The notes: generated from the sequence alone by a model not told the origin. Counted from the stretch's first letter, positions 29,036 through 39,237 are shown. The stretch: 64,000 nt of DNA from Lysobacteraceae bacterium (GCA_004143945.1 SEHB01000004.1:62001-126000), one strand, 5' to 3'. A program made the numbers and translations.

Positions 29036-29883
29036 TGATCACGCTGCGCACGGCCGACGAGCTGCGGGCGCATGTGGCGGGCCTCGTGCGCGAGGGCCGC
29101 CGCATCGGCTTCGTTCCGACCATGGGCAACCTGCACGCAGGCCATCATTCGCTGATCGGGATCGCGCGCGCGCGCAGCGACGCGGTGATCGCGAGCGTGT
29201 TCGTGAACCCGACCCAGTTCGGGCCGAACGAGGATTTCGCGCGCTACCCGCGCACGCCCGACGCCGATGCCGAAGGCCTCGCGGCGCATGGCTGCGACGT
29301 GCTGTTCCTGCCGCCGGTGGAAGCCCTGTATCCGAACGGCGCGCGCGCGAGCGTCAGGGTCGTGGTACCTGAACTTCCCGACCAGCTCGAAGGCGCGATC
29401 CGGCCCGGGCATTTCGACGGCGTCGCGACCGTCGTTGCGAAACTCTTCAATCTCGTGCAGCCCCGGCTCGCGGTGTTCGGGCGCAAGGACTACCAGCAGC
29501 TGCTCGTGATCCGGCGCATGGTCGCGGACATGGGCTATCCGATCGAGATCATGGGCGCCCCGATCGTGCGCGACCCGGACGGACTCGCGATGAGCTCGCG
29601 CAACCAGTATCTCGATGCGGGCGAGCGGCAGCGCGCGCTCGCGATCCACGCGACCCTGCAGTGGATGCGCGAACAGGCGCTCGCGGGCCTGGATGCCGAG
29701 ACTGTCGAGGCCGGCGCGCGCGCCCGCCTCGAAGCGGCGGGACTGGTGCCCGACTACGCGGTGTTGCGCCGTTCGGACGACCTCGGACCAGCCGAGGGCA
29801 CGCCCGTTCGGAACCTCGTTGCGCTGGCGGCGGCGCGGGCCGGCACCACGCGCCTGATCGACAACCTCGCGCTGGCCGATTGA
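29035..29883 (+). CDS. panC: Pantothenate synthetase
   Basis: GFVPTMGNLHAGHHSLI...SVFVNPTQFGPNEDF.RYPRT...VFGRKDYQQL...AMSSRNQYL. Confidence 0.97.
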   Translation: MITLRTADELRAHVAGLVREGRRIGFVPTMGNLHAGHHSLIGIARARSDAVIASVFVNPTQFGPNEDFARYPRTPDADAEGLAAHGCDVLFLPPVEALYPNGARASVRVVVPELPDQLEGAIRPGHFDGVATVVAKLFNLVQPRLAVFGRKDYQQLLVIRRMVADMGYPIEIMGAPIVRDPDGLAMSSRNQYLDAGERQRALAIHATLQWMREQALAGLDAETVEAGARARLEAAGLVPDYAVLRRSDDLGPAEGTPVRNLVALAAARAGTTRLIDNLALAD

Positions 29884-29926
29884 CGCCGGTGCGCATCAGG
29901 CGGGATTCAACCGGCGTAGCTTTTTT
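29884..29926 (+). terminator. Possible panC terminator
   Basis: CGCCGGT...ACCGGCG followed by tagcTTTTTT; long loop. Confidence 0.45.
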
Positions 29927-29950
29927 GTTCCGGGCTGTGGTATTCTCCCA

Positions 29951-30069
29951 ACTGTCTGGTGGATTTGCGCAACGCATGTTGCGTGTCCCGAGGACAGCAG
30001 GGCGCATTGAAGGTAATCGTCACTCCGATTGAAACCCTCGCCGCGGCAATCGCGCGAGGGTTTTTTTTT
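29951..30069 (+). ncRNA. Candidate small RNA between panC and panD
   Basis: Extended -10 TGG-TATTCT (29938-29946); CTGTC...GACAG enclosing CGCAAC-gcat-GTTGCG; AATCG-tcactc-CGATT; AACCCTCGC...GCGAGGGTT followed by a T run. Confidence 0.6.
30033..30069 (+). terminator. Rho-independent terminator
   Basis: AACCCTCGC-cgcggcaatcgc-GCGAGGGTTTTTTTTT upstream of panD. Confidence 0.9.
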
Positions 30070-30185
30070 GCACCGACGCCGGGATTACGGCGCGTGCCAC
30101 GCGCCATGCTGCGCGTGCACAAGCATTGATATACTGTCGCCACCAACGCGTGTTGCGCACGCGCAACAGATCCGGGACGACCACG

Positions 30186-30566
30186 ATGCACCTCAACATG
30201 CTGAAGGCGAAGATCCATCGCGCCAGCGTGACCCATGCCGAGCTCCACTACGAGGGCTCCTGCGCGATCGACGGCACCCTGCTGGACGCGTCCGGCATCC
30301 GCGAGTACGAGCAGATCCACATCTACAACGTCAACAACGGCGAGCGCTTTTCGACCTATGCGATCCGGGCCGACGAGGGCTCGGGCGTGATCTCGATCAA
30401 CGGCGCCGCCGCGCATCGCGCGCAGCCCGGCGACATCATCATCATCTGTGCCTACGGCGGCTACAGCGAGGCGGAGGCCGAGCTGCACAAGCCGATGCTC
30501 GTCTACGTCGACCGCGCCAACGCGATCAGCCATACCAACCGCTCGATTCCGAAGCAGGCCGCCTGA
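30186..30566 (+). CDS. panD: Aspartate 1-decarboxylase
   Basis: [36 protein letters not shown] processing site. Confidence 0.97.
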   Translation: MHLNMLKAKIHRASVTHAELHYEGSCAIDGTLLDASGIREYEQIHIYNVNNGERFSTYAIRADEGSGVISINGAAAHRAQPGDIIIICAYGGYSEAEAELHKPMLVYVDRANAISHTNRSIPKQAA

Positions 30567-30606
30567 CCTCGCGCGACCGACGCGCGTTCGATCGTCCCGC
30601 CGCGAC

Positions 30607-31683
30607 TCAGCCTGCGACGCCCGCGCCGTGGTCGCCGCGCGCATGCCGCGCGAGTGCCCACGCCACGTGTTCGCGCACGAGCGCGCTCGGGTCGTCCGCG
30701 CGCGAGCGCAACGCTGCGATGACGGCGTGCGTCGATGGCGCATTGCCGAGCGCGACCGCGAGATTGCGCGACCATCCTTCGTAGCCCGCGCGACGGATCG
30801 CCATGCCTTCGGTGCGGGCGAGGAACCCGGCCTCGTCCCAAGCGAACAGTTCAACGAGCGAGGCCGCATCGAGGCCATGGCGCGGCACGAAATCCGCTTC
30901 CGGCGTCGGTTGCGCGAACTTGTTCCAGGGACACACGAGCTGGCAGTCGTCGCAACCGAACACGCGGTTGCCGATCGCCTGCCGCAGCGGTTCGGGTATC
31001 GGCCCGCGTGATTCGATCGTCAGGTACGAGATGCAGCGGCGCGCGTCGAGGCGATAGGGCGCGATGATCGCCTGCGTCGGACAGACCTCGATGCAGCGCG
31101 TGCAGGTGCCGCAATGCGCGCTGGCCGGCGCATCGACAGGCAACGGCAGATCCGTGTAGATGTCGCCGAGGAAGAACCATGAACCCGCGTCGCGATCGAG
31201 CAGCAGCGTGTGCTTGCCGATCCAGCCGAGGCCCGCATCGCGCGCGAGCGCCTTTTCGAGCACGGGCGCGGAGTCGGTGAACACGCGATGGCCGAACGGG
31301 CCGACCTCGGCCGCGATGCGGTCGACGAGCTTCTGCAGTCGCGCACGCAGCAGCTTGTGGTAGTCGCGTCCGAGCGCGTAGCGCGAGATGTAGGCGCGCT
31401 CGCCATCTCCGAGCACCTCCCAGGCATCCGCGGCGCCGGCCGGGAAATAGTCCATGCGCGCGGAAATCACGCGCACGGTGCCTGCATGAAGGTCCGCGGG
31501 GCGGCTGCGACGCGTGCCGTGGCGCGCCATGTAGTCCATGTCGCCGTGGAAGCCGCGATCGAGCCATTCGAGCAGGTGCGACTCGTCCTCGCCGAGCTCG
31601 ATGCCGGCGAAGCCGATGCCGCGAAAGCCGAGTTCGGCTCCCCAGCGGCGGATGTCGGTGGCGAGGGTCGCGTAGTCGATCAT
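30607..31683 (-). CDS. queG: Epoxyqueuosine reductase
   Basis: GDMDYMARHGTRRSRPADL...CGTCTRCIEVCPTQAI...CDDCQLVCPWNKFA. Confidence 0.96.
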   Translation of the reverse strand: MIDYATLATDIRRWGAELGFRGIGFAGIELGEDESHLLEWLDRGFHGDMDYMARHGTRRSRPADLHAGTVRVISARMDYFPAGAADAWEVLGDGERAYISRYALGRDYHKLLRARLQKLVDRIAAEVGPFGHRVFTDSAPVLEKALARDAGLGWIGKHTLLLDRDAGSWFFLGDIYTDLPLPVDAPASAHCGTCTRCIEVCPTQAIIAPYRLDARRCISYLTIESRGPIPEPLRQAIGNRVFGCDDCQLVCPWNKFAQPTPEADFVPRHGLDAASLVELFAWDEAGFLARTEGMAIRRAGYEGWSRNLAVALGNAPSTHAVIAALRSRADDPSALVREHVAWALARHARGDHGAGVAG

Positions 31684-31762
31684 GAACGGGTCCGGGCCGC
31701 GCGCAGCATAGCCTGCGCAGCACGCGCGGTCCGCCATCGCCGCGCGCGCTTAGAATGGCGCG

Positions 31763-33250
31763 ATGCCGCTCCCGCTCGAAAACGCCCTGCACACCACCGC
31801 GCAAGTGCGTGCGATCGATCGTGCCGCTATCGAGCGCTGCGGCATCGCGGGCATCGAACTGATGCGGCGCGCGGCCGAGGCTGCTTACGCCTCGCTGCGA
31901 CGTCGCTGGCCGCAGGCGCGCCGCATCCTGCTGCTCGTGGGCCGGGGCAACAACGGCGGCGATGCACTGCTGCTCGGCGTACTCGCGCTGCGCGATGGTC
32001 TCGGGGTCGAGGCGCTCGCGCTGCCGGGCGAGCCGCGGGGCGACGCAGCGAGTGCACGTGCGCGCTTCATGGCCGCAGGTGGAACGCTGCGCGAGTCCGA
32101 TGGGGCAGGCGCGTTGCCTGCGGCCGATGTCGTCGTCGACGGGCTGTTCGGCACCGGGCTCGCGCGGCCGCTCGAGGGCACCGCGGCCGCGCTCGTGCAG
32201 CACCTGCTCGACGCGCGCAGGCCGACGCTCGCGCTCGACCTTCCATCCGGCCTCGATGCCGACAGCGGAGTGGCGCATGCGGTCGCCGTGCGCGCCGATG
32301 CGACGGTCTGCTTCGTCGCCTGGAAGCGCGGCCTGTTCACCGCCGACGCCGCCGATGCCTGCGGCGCGCGCGAACTCGCCGATCTCGGGATCCCGCCGCA
32401 GGCGCGCGAAGGCATCGAGCCGGATTCGATCCTGCTGGACCGTTCGATCGACGACTGGTTGCCGCCGCGGCGGTGCAATTCGAACAAGGGCCGCTACGGC
32501 CATGTACTCGTGGCTGGCGGCGACCTCGGCATGGGTGGAGCGCCGCGCCTTGCGGCAGAAGCGGCGCTGCGGTGCGGTGCCGGCCTCGCGAGCGTCGCGA
32601 CGCGTGCGTCGCACGTGGCTGCGCTGCTCGCGGGCCGCCCCGAACTGATGGCGAGGGCGGTCGAATCCGCCGAGGATCTCGCGCCCCTGCTCGATCGTGC
32701 GAGCGTGATCGCGATCGGCCCGGGCCTCGGCCAGGGCGAATGGGGGCAGGCGATGCTGTCGGCGCTGCTCGCCGCGGGTCGCCCCTGCGTGCTCGACGCG
32801 GACGCGCTGAACCTCATCGCGCGGGCGCCACGCCGCTTGCCGGACGATGCGATCCTCACCCCGCATCCAGGCGAAGCCGCGCGCCTGCTCGACTCGGACA
32901 TCGGCAGCGTGCAGCGCGATCGCCATGGTGCCGTGCGCGAACTCGCACGGCGCTGGCAGTCCACATGCGTGCTCAAGGGCTCCGGCACGCTGGTGGCCGA
33001 TCCGGCGGGACGCGTGGCGACCTGTCCCTGGGGCAATCCCGGCATGGCCTCGGCAGGCATGGGCGACGTATTGACCGGCGTGATCGCCGCCTTGCGTGCG
33101 CAGGGTCTCGATGCCTGGCGTGCCGCCTGCCTCGGTGTCGCGTGGCACGCACGCGCGGGCGACATCGCCGCCGGGGAGCGCCCGCGCGGCCTGCTCGCTT
33201 CCGACCTGTTCGTTCCGCTGCGTCGACTCGCCAATGGAGCCTCGCGATGA
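31763..33250 (+). CDS. nnr: Bifunctional NAD(P)H-hydrate epimerase / ADP-dependent NAD(P)H-hydrate dehydratase
   Basis: RRILLLVGRGNNGGDALLLG... and C-terminal GPGLGQGEWG...LTPHPGEAARLL...GMGDVLTGVIAAL. Confidence 0.94.
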   Translation: MPLPLENALHTTAQVRAIDRAAIERCGIAGIELMRRAAEAAYASLRRRWPQARRILLLVGRGNNGGDALLLGVLALRDGLGVEALALPGEPRGDAASARARFMAAGGTLRESDGAGALPAADVVVDGLFGTGLARPLEGTAAALVQHLLDARRPTLALDLPSGLDADSGVAHAVAVRADATVCFVAWKRGLFTADAADACGARELADLGIPPQAREGIEPDSILLDRSIDDWLPPRRCNSNKGRYGHVLVAGGDLGMGGAPRLAAEAALRCGAGLASVATRASHVAALLAGRPELMARAVESAEDLAPLLDRASVIAIGPGLGQGEWGQAMLSALLAAGRPCVLDADALNLIARAPRRLPDDAILTPHPGEAARLLDSDIGSVQRDRHGAVRELARRWQSTCVLKGSGTLVADPAGRVATCPWGNPGMASAGMGDVLTGVIAALRAQGLDAWRAACLGVAWHARAGDIAAGERPRGLLASDLFVPLRRLANGASR

Positions 33251-33741
33251 AGGACAGCGCCCGGTTGCCGAGCCTCGACGAGGGCGCGCTCGTCGACCTT
33301 GCGCGTGCGCTCGCGCCCGCGCTGGCCGCCGGCGGCGTGGTGTACCTGCGCGGCGACCTCGGTGCGGGCAAGACCACGTTCGCGCGCGCGCTGCTGCAGG
33401 CCCTCGGCGTCGGCGAACGCGTGAAGAGCCCGACCTACAGCCTGATCGAGTCGTACCGCACCGGCGACCTCGACATCCACCACCTCGACCTGTACCGGAT
33501 CGCGGACCCGGGCGAACTCGAATGGCTCGGCCTCGACGCGCTCTGGCGGCCGGGCTCGCTCGTGCTCGTGGAATGGCCGCAGCGCGGTGGCGATCGGCTG
33601 CCTGCGGCGGACCTCGTGCTCTCGCTCGCGCACGCCGGCATCCGCCGCGACCTCGTGGCCGAATCGGGCGGCAGCGCGCGCGGACACGACCTCGTCACTC
33701 TTCTTGCGCAGGGGCTGTTAGCGCCTCCTGTGAAAAGATGA
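33247..33741 (+). CDS. tsaE: tRNA threonylcarbamoyladenosine biosynthesis ATPase
   Basis: VVYLRGDLGAGKTTFARALLQALGVGERVKSPTYSLIESY. Confidence 0.96.
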   Translation: MKDSARLPSLDEGALVDLARALAPALAAGGVVYLRGDLGAGKTTFARALLQALGVGERVKSPTYSLIESYRTGDLDIHHLDLYRIADPGELEWLGLDALWRPGSLVLVEWPQRGGDRLPAADLVLSLAHAGIRRDLVAESGGSARGHDLVTLLAQGLLAPPVKR

Positions 33742-33844
33742 ACGGCCGTTCATGAAGTGGTGCAGAAGGAAGGTTCTGCACTCTGCGGATTCATAAAGGA
33801 AAAGTTCTTGCGCCGCGCGCCCGTTTCGAGTTGAATACGGGCGC

Positions 33845-35176
33845 ATGCGGGGAACAATGCTCCAGCGCTGGCCGATGATCTGGGCTGCAGCCCTGCTGCT
33901 GGCAGGCGCAGCGACGGCTGCTGAAATCAAGGGCCTGCGCATCTCGGCCGGACCCGAATACACACGCGCGGTGCTCGACCTCGACGGCGCGGTCGACTAC
34001 AAGCTGTTCGAACTCGATGGTCCCGATCGCGTCGTGCTCGACCTGCGAGACAGCGGACTCGCGGCCGGATTCGAGGCGCCCGGAGCGTCGGGGCTGCTCA
34101 AGGGCCTGCGTGCGGGCCGACAGGGCAAGTCGGATGCGCGCGTCGTGTTCGACCTCGCGCAAGCCGCGCGGCCGAAGAGCTTCCTGCTGCCTCCGTCCGA
34201 TTCGGCCGGGTACCGTCTCGTGCTCGATCTCTATCCCGCGTCGACGGGAGCAAGCGCGAAGCCGACCAAGACCGCCGAAGCGGTCCGGGCGGGCAAGCCG
34301 CGCAACATCGTGATCGCGATCGATGCCGGCCATGGCGGCAAGGATCCGGGCTCGATCGGCGCGAGCGGCACCTACGAGAAGGCGATCACGCTCGCGGTTG
34401 CGCGCGAGCTCAAGAAGGTCATCGACAAGCGACCCGGCATGAGCGCGGTGCTGGTGCGCGACGGCGACTACTACATCCCGCATGCGCAACGCTTCGGCAA
34501 GGCGCGCGACGCGAAGGCCGACCTGTTCGTGTCGATCCACGCCGACGCATTCACGAATGCGGATGCGCGCGGATCATCGGTCTGGGTGATGTCGCCGCGC
34601 GGCGCGACAAGCGAGGCCGCGCGCTGGCTCGCCGACCGCGAGAACCGTTCCGACCTCGTCGGCGGCGTCAGCCTCGACGACAAGGACGACATGCTCGCGC
34701 AGGTGCTGCTCGACCTCTCGCAGGGCGCGACGATGTCCGCGAGCAACGCCGTCGCCGAAGAGGTGCTGCGCTCGCTGCGCAAGCTCGGCCCGACGCATCG
34801 CAATTACGTCGAGCGTGCGAATTTCGTCGTGCTGCGCTCGCCCGACGTGCCCTCTATCCTGGTCGAGACCGCATTCATCACGAATCCGGCCGAGGAAGCG
34901 CGCCTCAAGGACCAGGCGCACCGGAGCAAGCTGGCGGCCGCGATCCTCGACGGCATCGACGGACACTTCCGCAACATGCCGCCGCCGGGGACGCTGTTCG
35001 CGCTCGAGGCCGAACGCAAGCGCAGCACCGCATCGCGCTACGTCGTCAACCGCGGCGACACGCTCAGCGCGATCGCCGACACGCACGGCGTGTCGACCTC
35101 GGCGCTGCGCGCGGCCAACTCGCTCGCCGACGAACGCGTGCGTGCCGGCGACGTGCTGCAGATTCCCTCCGGCTGA
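33845..35176 (+). CDS. amiC: N-acetylmuramoyl-L-alanine amidase with AMIN and LysM domains
   Basis: AMIN-like N-terminus; IVIAIDAGHGGKDPGSIGASGTYEK...; C-terminal YVVNRGDTLSAIADTHGVSTSALRAANSL LysM. Confidence 0.93.
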   Translation: MRGTMLQRWPMIWAAALLLAGAATAAEIKGLRISAGPEYTRAVLDLDGAVDYKLFELDGPDRVVLDLRDSGLAAGFEAPGASGLLKGLRAGRQGKSDARVVFDLAQAARPKSFLLPPSDSAGYRLVLDLYPASTGASAKPTKTAEAVRAGKPRNIVIAIDAGHGGKDPGSIGASGTYEKAITLAVARELKKVIDKRPGMSAVLVRDGDYYIPHAQRFGKARDAKADLFVSIHADAFTNADARGSSVWVMSPRGATSEAARWLADRENRSDLVGGVSLDDKDDMLAQVLLDLSQGATMSASNAVAEEVLRSLRKLGPTHRNYVERANFVVLRSPDVPSILVETAFITNPAEEARLKDQAHRSKLAAAILDGIDGHFRNMPPPGTLFALEAERKRSTASRYVVNRGDTLSAIADTHGVSTSALRAANSLADERVRAGDVLQIPSG

Positions 35177-35246
35177 CCGCGCGTCGCCTGGTTCGGTCGA
35201 AAGGCCTGACCACGATGCATGCGAAGCACCAGCGCAACAGCCTGGA

Positions 35247-35324
35247 ACACGGAGCACACCGAGTAGAAGGCACAAGGGCATCGAAGGACATGCTCTTCCT
35301 CCGTGTTCTCGGTGTGCTCCGTGT
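35247..35324. repeat. Perfect 17-bp inverted repeat, intergenic
   Basis: ACACGGAGCACACCGAG (35247-35263) and CTCGGTGTGCTCCGTGT (35308-35324). Confidence 0.9.
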
Positions 35325-35437
35325 CGCAAGCTTCATGCTTCTGCTGCGTCCGTCGACCCGAGCGATCCACATCGGTCGCGGTGCGGCCGCGCGCCCAGCC
35401 CTTTACTCTTGCCGCGCGACTGTTCACGCTTGCGCGG

Positions 35438-37237
35438 ATGTCGCGCATCCGCAGCCTGCCTCCCGAGCTCGTCAACCAGATCGCCGCCGGCGAGGTCATC
35501 GAGCGCCCGGCATCGGTCGTCAAGGAACTGGTCGAGAACTGCCTCGATGCGGGCGCGCGGCGCATCGAGATCGAGATCGAGCAGGGCGGCACGCGGCTGA
35601 TCCGCGTGCGCGACGACGGCAGCGGGATCGAAGCCGACCAATTGCCGCTCGCGGTGTCCGCGCACGCGACCAGCAAGATCGCGAGTTTCGACGACCTTGA
35701 GCGGGTCGCGACGCTGGGCTTTCGCGGCGAGGCGCTGCCGTCGATCGCGTCCGTTTCGCGCTTCGCGCTGACTTCACGCCGGCACGACGCGGATGCGGCC
35801 TGGCGCATCGAGGTCGATGGCGGCAAGCCGCGCGCCGCGGTGCCCGCGCAGCACCCGGCCGGCACCTGCGTCGACGTGCGCGACCTGTTCTACAACCTGC
35901 CGGCGCGACGCAAGTTCCTGCGCGCCGAACGCACCGAGTTCACGCACATCGACGAACTCGTGAAGTCGATCGCGCTCGCGCGCACCGGCATCGAGTTCCG
36001 TCTCGTCCACAACGGCAAGCCGGTGCGCATGCTCAAGCCGGTCGCACACGGCGACGATCACGCGCGGCGCGTCGCCGACGTGCTCGGCGAGGAATTCCCG
36101 GCCAACAGCCTGCGCGTCGAGCACGTCGCTGCCGGGCTGCGCCTCTCGGGCTGGGTCGGCCTGCCGACCGCATCGCGCGCGCAGTCGGACCAGCAGTATT
36201 TCCACGTCAACGGCCGGCTCGTGCGCGATCGCCTCGTCGCGCATGCGGTGAGGCAGGCCTACGCCGACGTGCTGTTCCACGGGCGGCATCCTGCGTTCGT
36301 GCTGTTCCTCGAACTCGATCCCGTGCTCGTCGACGTCAACGTGCACCCGGCCAAGCACGAAGTGCGCTTCCGTGAAGGCCGCCTCGTGCACGACTTCCTC
36401 TACCGCACGCTCAACGATGCGCTCGCGGGTGCGCGCGCGGGCGCGGCGTCGACCGGGACGGCTGCTCCGGTCTCGAACGAGCCCGCGCGCGCGCTCCCGC
36501 CTGCGCCGTGGGCGATCCAGCGCCAGGCCGGGCTCGGGCTCGGCGTCGGCGTCGGCGACGCGATGGGCAGCTACGCCGCGCTGTTCGGCGCGGGCGCGCC
36601 ACCCGCCGCGACACGCACCGATGCATCCGCACTGCCCGCCGATGCAGGCGAAGTGCCGCCGCTCGGTTTCGCGCTCGCGCAGTTGCACGGGATCTACGTG
36701 CTGGCCGAAAACGCGCACGGGCTCGTGCTCGTCGACATGCACGCGGCGCACGAGCGCATCACCTACGAAAAGCTCAAGGCCGCGCAGGCCGGCGAGGGCA
36801 TCCGTTCGCAGCTGCTTCTGGTGCCGCTGGCGATCGCGGTCAGCGAGCGCGAGGCGCAGGCGGTCGAGGAACAGGCGGGCGGCTTCGCCGCGCTCGGCTT
36901 CGAGATCGCGCGCAGCGGCCCGCAGGGCGTGCTCGTGCGGCGCATCCCGGCCGTGCTCGACGGCGCCGACGTGGTCGGACTGGTGCGCGACGTGATCGCC
37001 GACCTCGCGGTGCACGGGCAGACGCGACGCATCGAGGAAAGCACCAACGAGCTCCTCGCGACGATGGCCTGCCACGGTTCGGTGCGCGCGAATCGCCGCC
37101 TCGGGACGGCCGAAATGAACGCGCTGCTGCGCGAAATGGAGGCGACCGAGCGCTCGGGCCAGTGCAACCACGGTCGGCCGACCTGGGTGCAACTCGCGAT
37201 CGCCGACCTCGACCGCATGTTCCTGCGCGGGCGCTGA
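35438..37237 (+). CDS. mutL: DNA mismatch repair protein MutL
   Basis: [51 protein letters not shown]. Confidence 0.97.
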   Translation: MSRIRSLPPELVNQIAAGEVIERPASVVKELVENCLDAGARRIEIEIEQGGTRLIRVRDDGSGIEADQLPLAVSAHATSKIASFDDLERVATLGFRGEALPSIASVSRFALTSRRHDADAAWRIEVDGGKPRAAVPAQHPAGTCVDVRDLFYNLPARRKFLRAERTEFTHIDELVKSIALARTGIEFRLVHNGKPVRMLKPVAHGDDHARRVADVLGEEFPANSLRVEHVAAGLRLSGWVGLPTASRAQSDQQYFHVNGRLVRDRLVAHAVRQAYADVLFHGRHPAFVLFLELDPVLVDVNVHPAKHEVRFREGRLVHDFLYRTLNDALAGARAGAASTGTAAPVSNEPARALPPAPWAIQRQAGLGLGVGVGDAMGSYAALFGAGAPPAATRTDASALPADAGEVPPLGFALAQLHGIYVLAENAHGLVLVDMHAAHERITYEKLKAAQAGEGIRSQLLLVPLAIAVSEREAQAVEEQAGGFAALGFEIARSGPQGVLVRRIPAVLDGADVVGLVRDVIADLAVHGQTRRIEESTNELLATMACHGSVRANRRLGTAEMNALLREMEATERSGQCNHGRPTWVQLAIADLDRMFLRGR

Positions 37238-37348
37238 GGCGGTTCGCGGGCGCACCACGCTGTTGACAATCGCGGGCTGAACTTCGACGCTCGCCTGCTT
37301 GTCCGAATCCGGCCCGCGTCGGCCACGACCTCGAAGGGAACCCGATCC

Positions 37349-38278
37349 ATGTTGATGCTCAAAGCTGCCGCGCTGGCCGTTGCCAGCCTTGCCGGAGTAC
37401 AGGTCATGTCCGCCGGCGTGGATACCGACAAGGCGCCCGTCGCCGATGCGGCCTACGTCAAGGAAATCGAGGGCTGGCGCGCCGCGCGCATCGAACGACT
37501 GAAGGCGCCGGACGGCTGGACCAGCCTGGTCGGCCTCCACTGGCTCGAGGATGGCACCCAGTCGATCGGCAGCGGCAAGGACAACGATGTCGTGCTCGCG
37601 GTCGGACCCGCGAAGCTCGGCACGCTGACGCTCAAGCGCGGCAAGGCGCGCATCGAACTCGAGCCCGCCGCCGGCGCGACCATCGACGGCAAGGCGGTGC
37701 GCTCCGCGCAGCTGCGCGACGATGCGGGCGGCAAGCCGACCACGGTCGCCTTCGGCAGCGCGAACTTCCACCTGATCGAGCGCGGCGGGCGCTTCGCCCT
37801 GCGCGTGAAGGACAGCGAGGCGCCGACGCGCAAGCAGTTCACGGGCATCGACATGTATCCGATCGATGCCTCGTGGCGCGTGCAGGCGAAGTGGACGCCG
37901 TCGAAGGCGCCGCGCACGCTCGACGTGCCGAACGTGCTCGGCAAGGTCGACAAGATGAAGGTTCCGGGGGTGGCGACGTTCACGCGAGACGGCAAGACCT
38001 ACACGCTGCTGCCGGTGCTCGAAACCGACGATGCGAAGGAACTGTTCTTCATCTTCGCCGACCGCACGAGCGCGAAGGAGACCTACGGTGGCGGGCGCTT
38101 CCTCTACGCCAAGATGCCGGCCGGGGACGGCGACGTCGTGATCGATTTCAACAAGGCCTACAACCCGCCTTGCACGTTCACGCCGCACGCGACCTGCCCG
38201 CTGGCTCCGCCGGAAAACCGCCTCGACCTCGCGGTCACGGCGGGCGAGAAGCGTTACGCGGGCGCGGTCGGCCACTGA
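37349..38278 (+). CDS. DUF1684 domain-containing protein
   Basis: DGWTSLVGLHWLEDGTQSIGSGKDNDVVL...TYGGGRFLYAKMP..GDVVIDFNKAYNPPCTFTPHATCPLAPPENRL. Confidence 0.88.
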   Translation: MLMLKAAALAVASLAGVQVMSAGVDTDKAPVADAAYVKEIEGWRAARIERLKAPDGWTSLVGLHWLEDGTQSIGSGKDNDVVLAVGPAKLGTLTLKRGKARIELEPAAGATIDGKAVRSAQLRDDAGGKPTTVAFGSANFHLIERGGRFALRVKDSEAPTRKQFTGIDMYPIDASWRVQAKWTPSKAPRTLDVPNVLGKVDKMKVPGVATFTRDGKTYTLLPVLETDDAKELFFIFADRTSAKETYGGGRFLYAKMPAGDGDVVIDFNKAYNPPCTFTPHATCPLAPPENRLDLAVTAGEKRYAGAVGH

Positions 38279-38376
38279 ACCGGCCACTGGAGCGCGTCCA
38301 ATCCCGCATCGCGGCGGGGTTCAGGCGCCGAGCGGATGATGGGGCCGCCCGCGTCCAGCCGGCGCGGGCGCCTCGT

Positions 38377-38405
38377 TTGGGGCCCGGTACGGCCTCGGTT
38401 ACACT
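38377..38405 (+). promoter_or_regulatory. Possible promoter for the FKBP gene
   Basis: TTGGGG, 17 nt, TACACT; weak -35. Confidence 0.35.
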
Positions 38406-38469
38406 CCCGCCTTTCGGCCCGGCCGCCTGCGGGTCGTCGCGTCAACGAATTCCACTCGGAGATCCACAC

Positions 38470-39120
38470 ATGAAGTTTGCCGGTTCAATTGCCCTCGCGG
38501 CGCTGCTCGCAGCCGGATCCGCGTTCGCGCAGGACACCACGTCCGACAAGGGCAAGCTGTCCTATGCGCTCGGGTTCCAGGTCGGTGCGCGCCTCGCGGA
38601 CCAGAAGAACGACGTCGACGTCGCGACCTTCACGCGTGCGTTGCAGGACGCAGCCGCCGGCAAGCAGCCGACGGTGCCGCAGGCGCAGATGGCCGCGGCG
38701 ATGCAGAAGTACGAGCAGAAGATGAAGGCCGAGGCCGACAAGGCACTCGGCGACAACAAGCGCGAGGCGGATGCGTTCATGGCGTCCAACCGCGCCAAGA
38801 AGGGCATCGTCGCACTGCCGAGCGGCGTGCAGTATCGTGTCGTCGAGGAAGGCACGGGCCGTGCGATCACGCCGGCGAACGAAGTGACGTTCCACGTGCG
38901 CCTGTCGCTGACCAATGGTCGCGAGATCCGCAGTTCCTTCATCGGCGAGCCGGTCAAGGCCAAGGTGTCCGACCTGCCGGGCGTGTTCGGCACGCAGCTG
39001 CTTCCGGACGTGTTCCCGCGCATGAAGGGTGGCGACCACTGGATGATCTACCTGCCGCCGGAACAGCAGTCGGGCAACCAGGTGTTCGTCTGGGAAATCA
39101 AGATCCTCGACGTCAAGTAA
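38470..39120 (+). CDS. FKBP-type peptidyl-prolyl cis-trans isomerase (FkpA/Mip-like)
   Basis: Signal peptide; DKGKLSYALGFQVGARL N-domain; GVQYRVVEEGTG... FKBP region. Confidence 0.92.
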   Translation: MKFAGSIALAALLAAGSAFAQDTTSDKGKLSYALGFQVGARLADQKNDVDVATFTRALQDAAAGKQPTVPQAQMAAAMQKYEQKMKAEADKALGDNKREADAFMASNRAKKGIVALPSGVQYRVVEEGTGRAITPANEVTFHVRLSLTNGREIRSSFIGEPVKAKVSDLPGVFGTQLLPDVFPRMKGGDHWMIYLPPEQQSGNQVFVWEIKILDVK

Positions 39121-39168
39121 GCCATTCCGGAGCGATCCGGTCGCGCGGCTCGCCGCGCATGATCGCGA

Positions 39169-39197
39169 AACCTGCGCGGCGCCACGCCGCGCAGGTT
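39169..39197. other. Perfect 13-bp stem hairpin downstream of the FKBP gene
   Basis: AACCTGCGCGGCG-cca-CGCCGCGCAGGTT; no U tract. Confidence 0.8.
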
Positions 39198-39237
39198 CGC
39201 GTGTCCTTCCTGGCGAGCGGTGCCTCGCGCCGCTTGC

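Noticed and set aside
37263-37285. TTGACA upstream of the DUF1684 gene as promoter
   Set aside because: No acceptable -10 at 16-18 nt spacing (GACGCT).
35774-38287. 837-aa minus-strand ORF opposite mutL and the DUF1684 gene
   Set aside because: Antisense shadow ORF with no recognisable motif.
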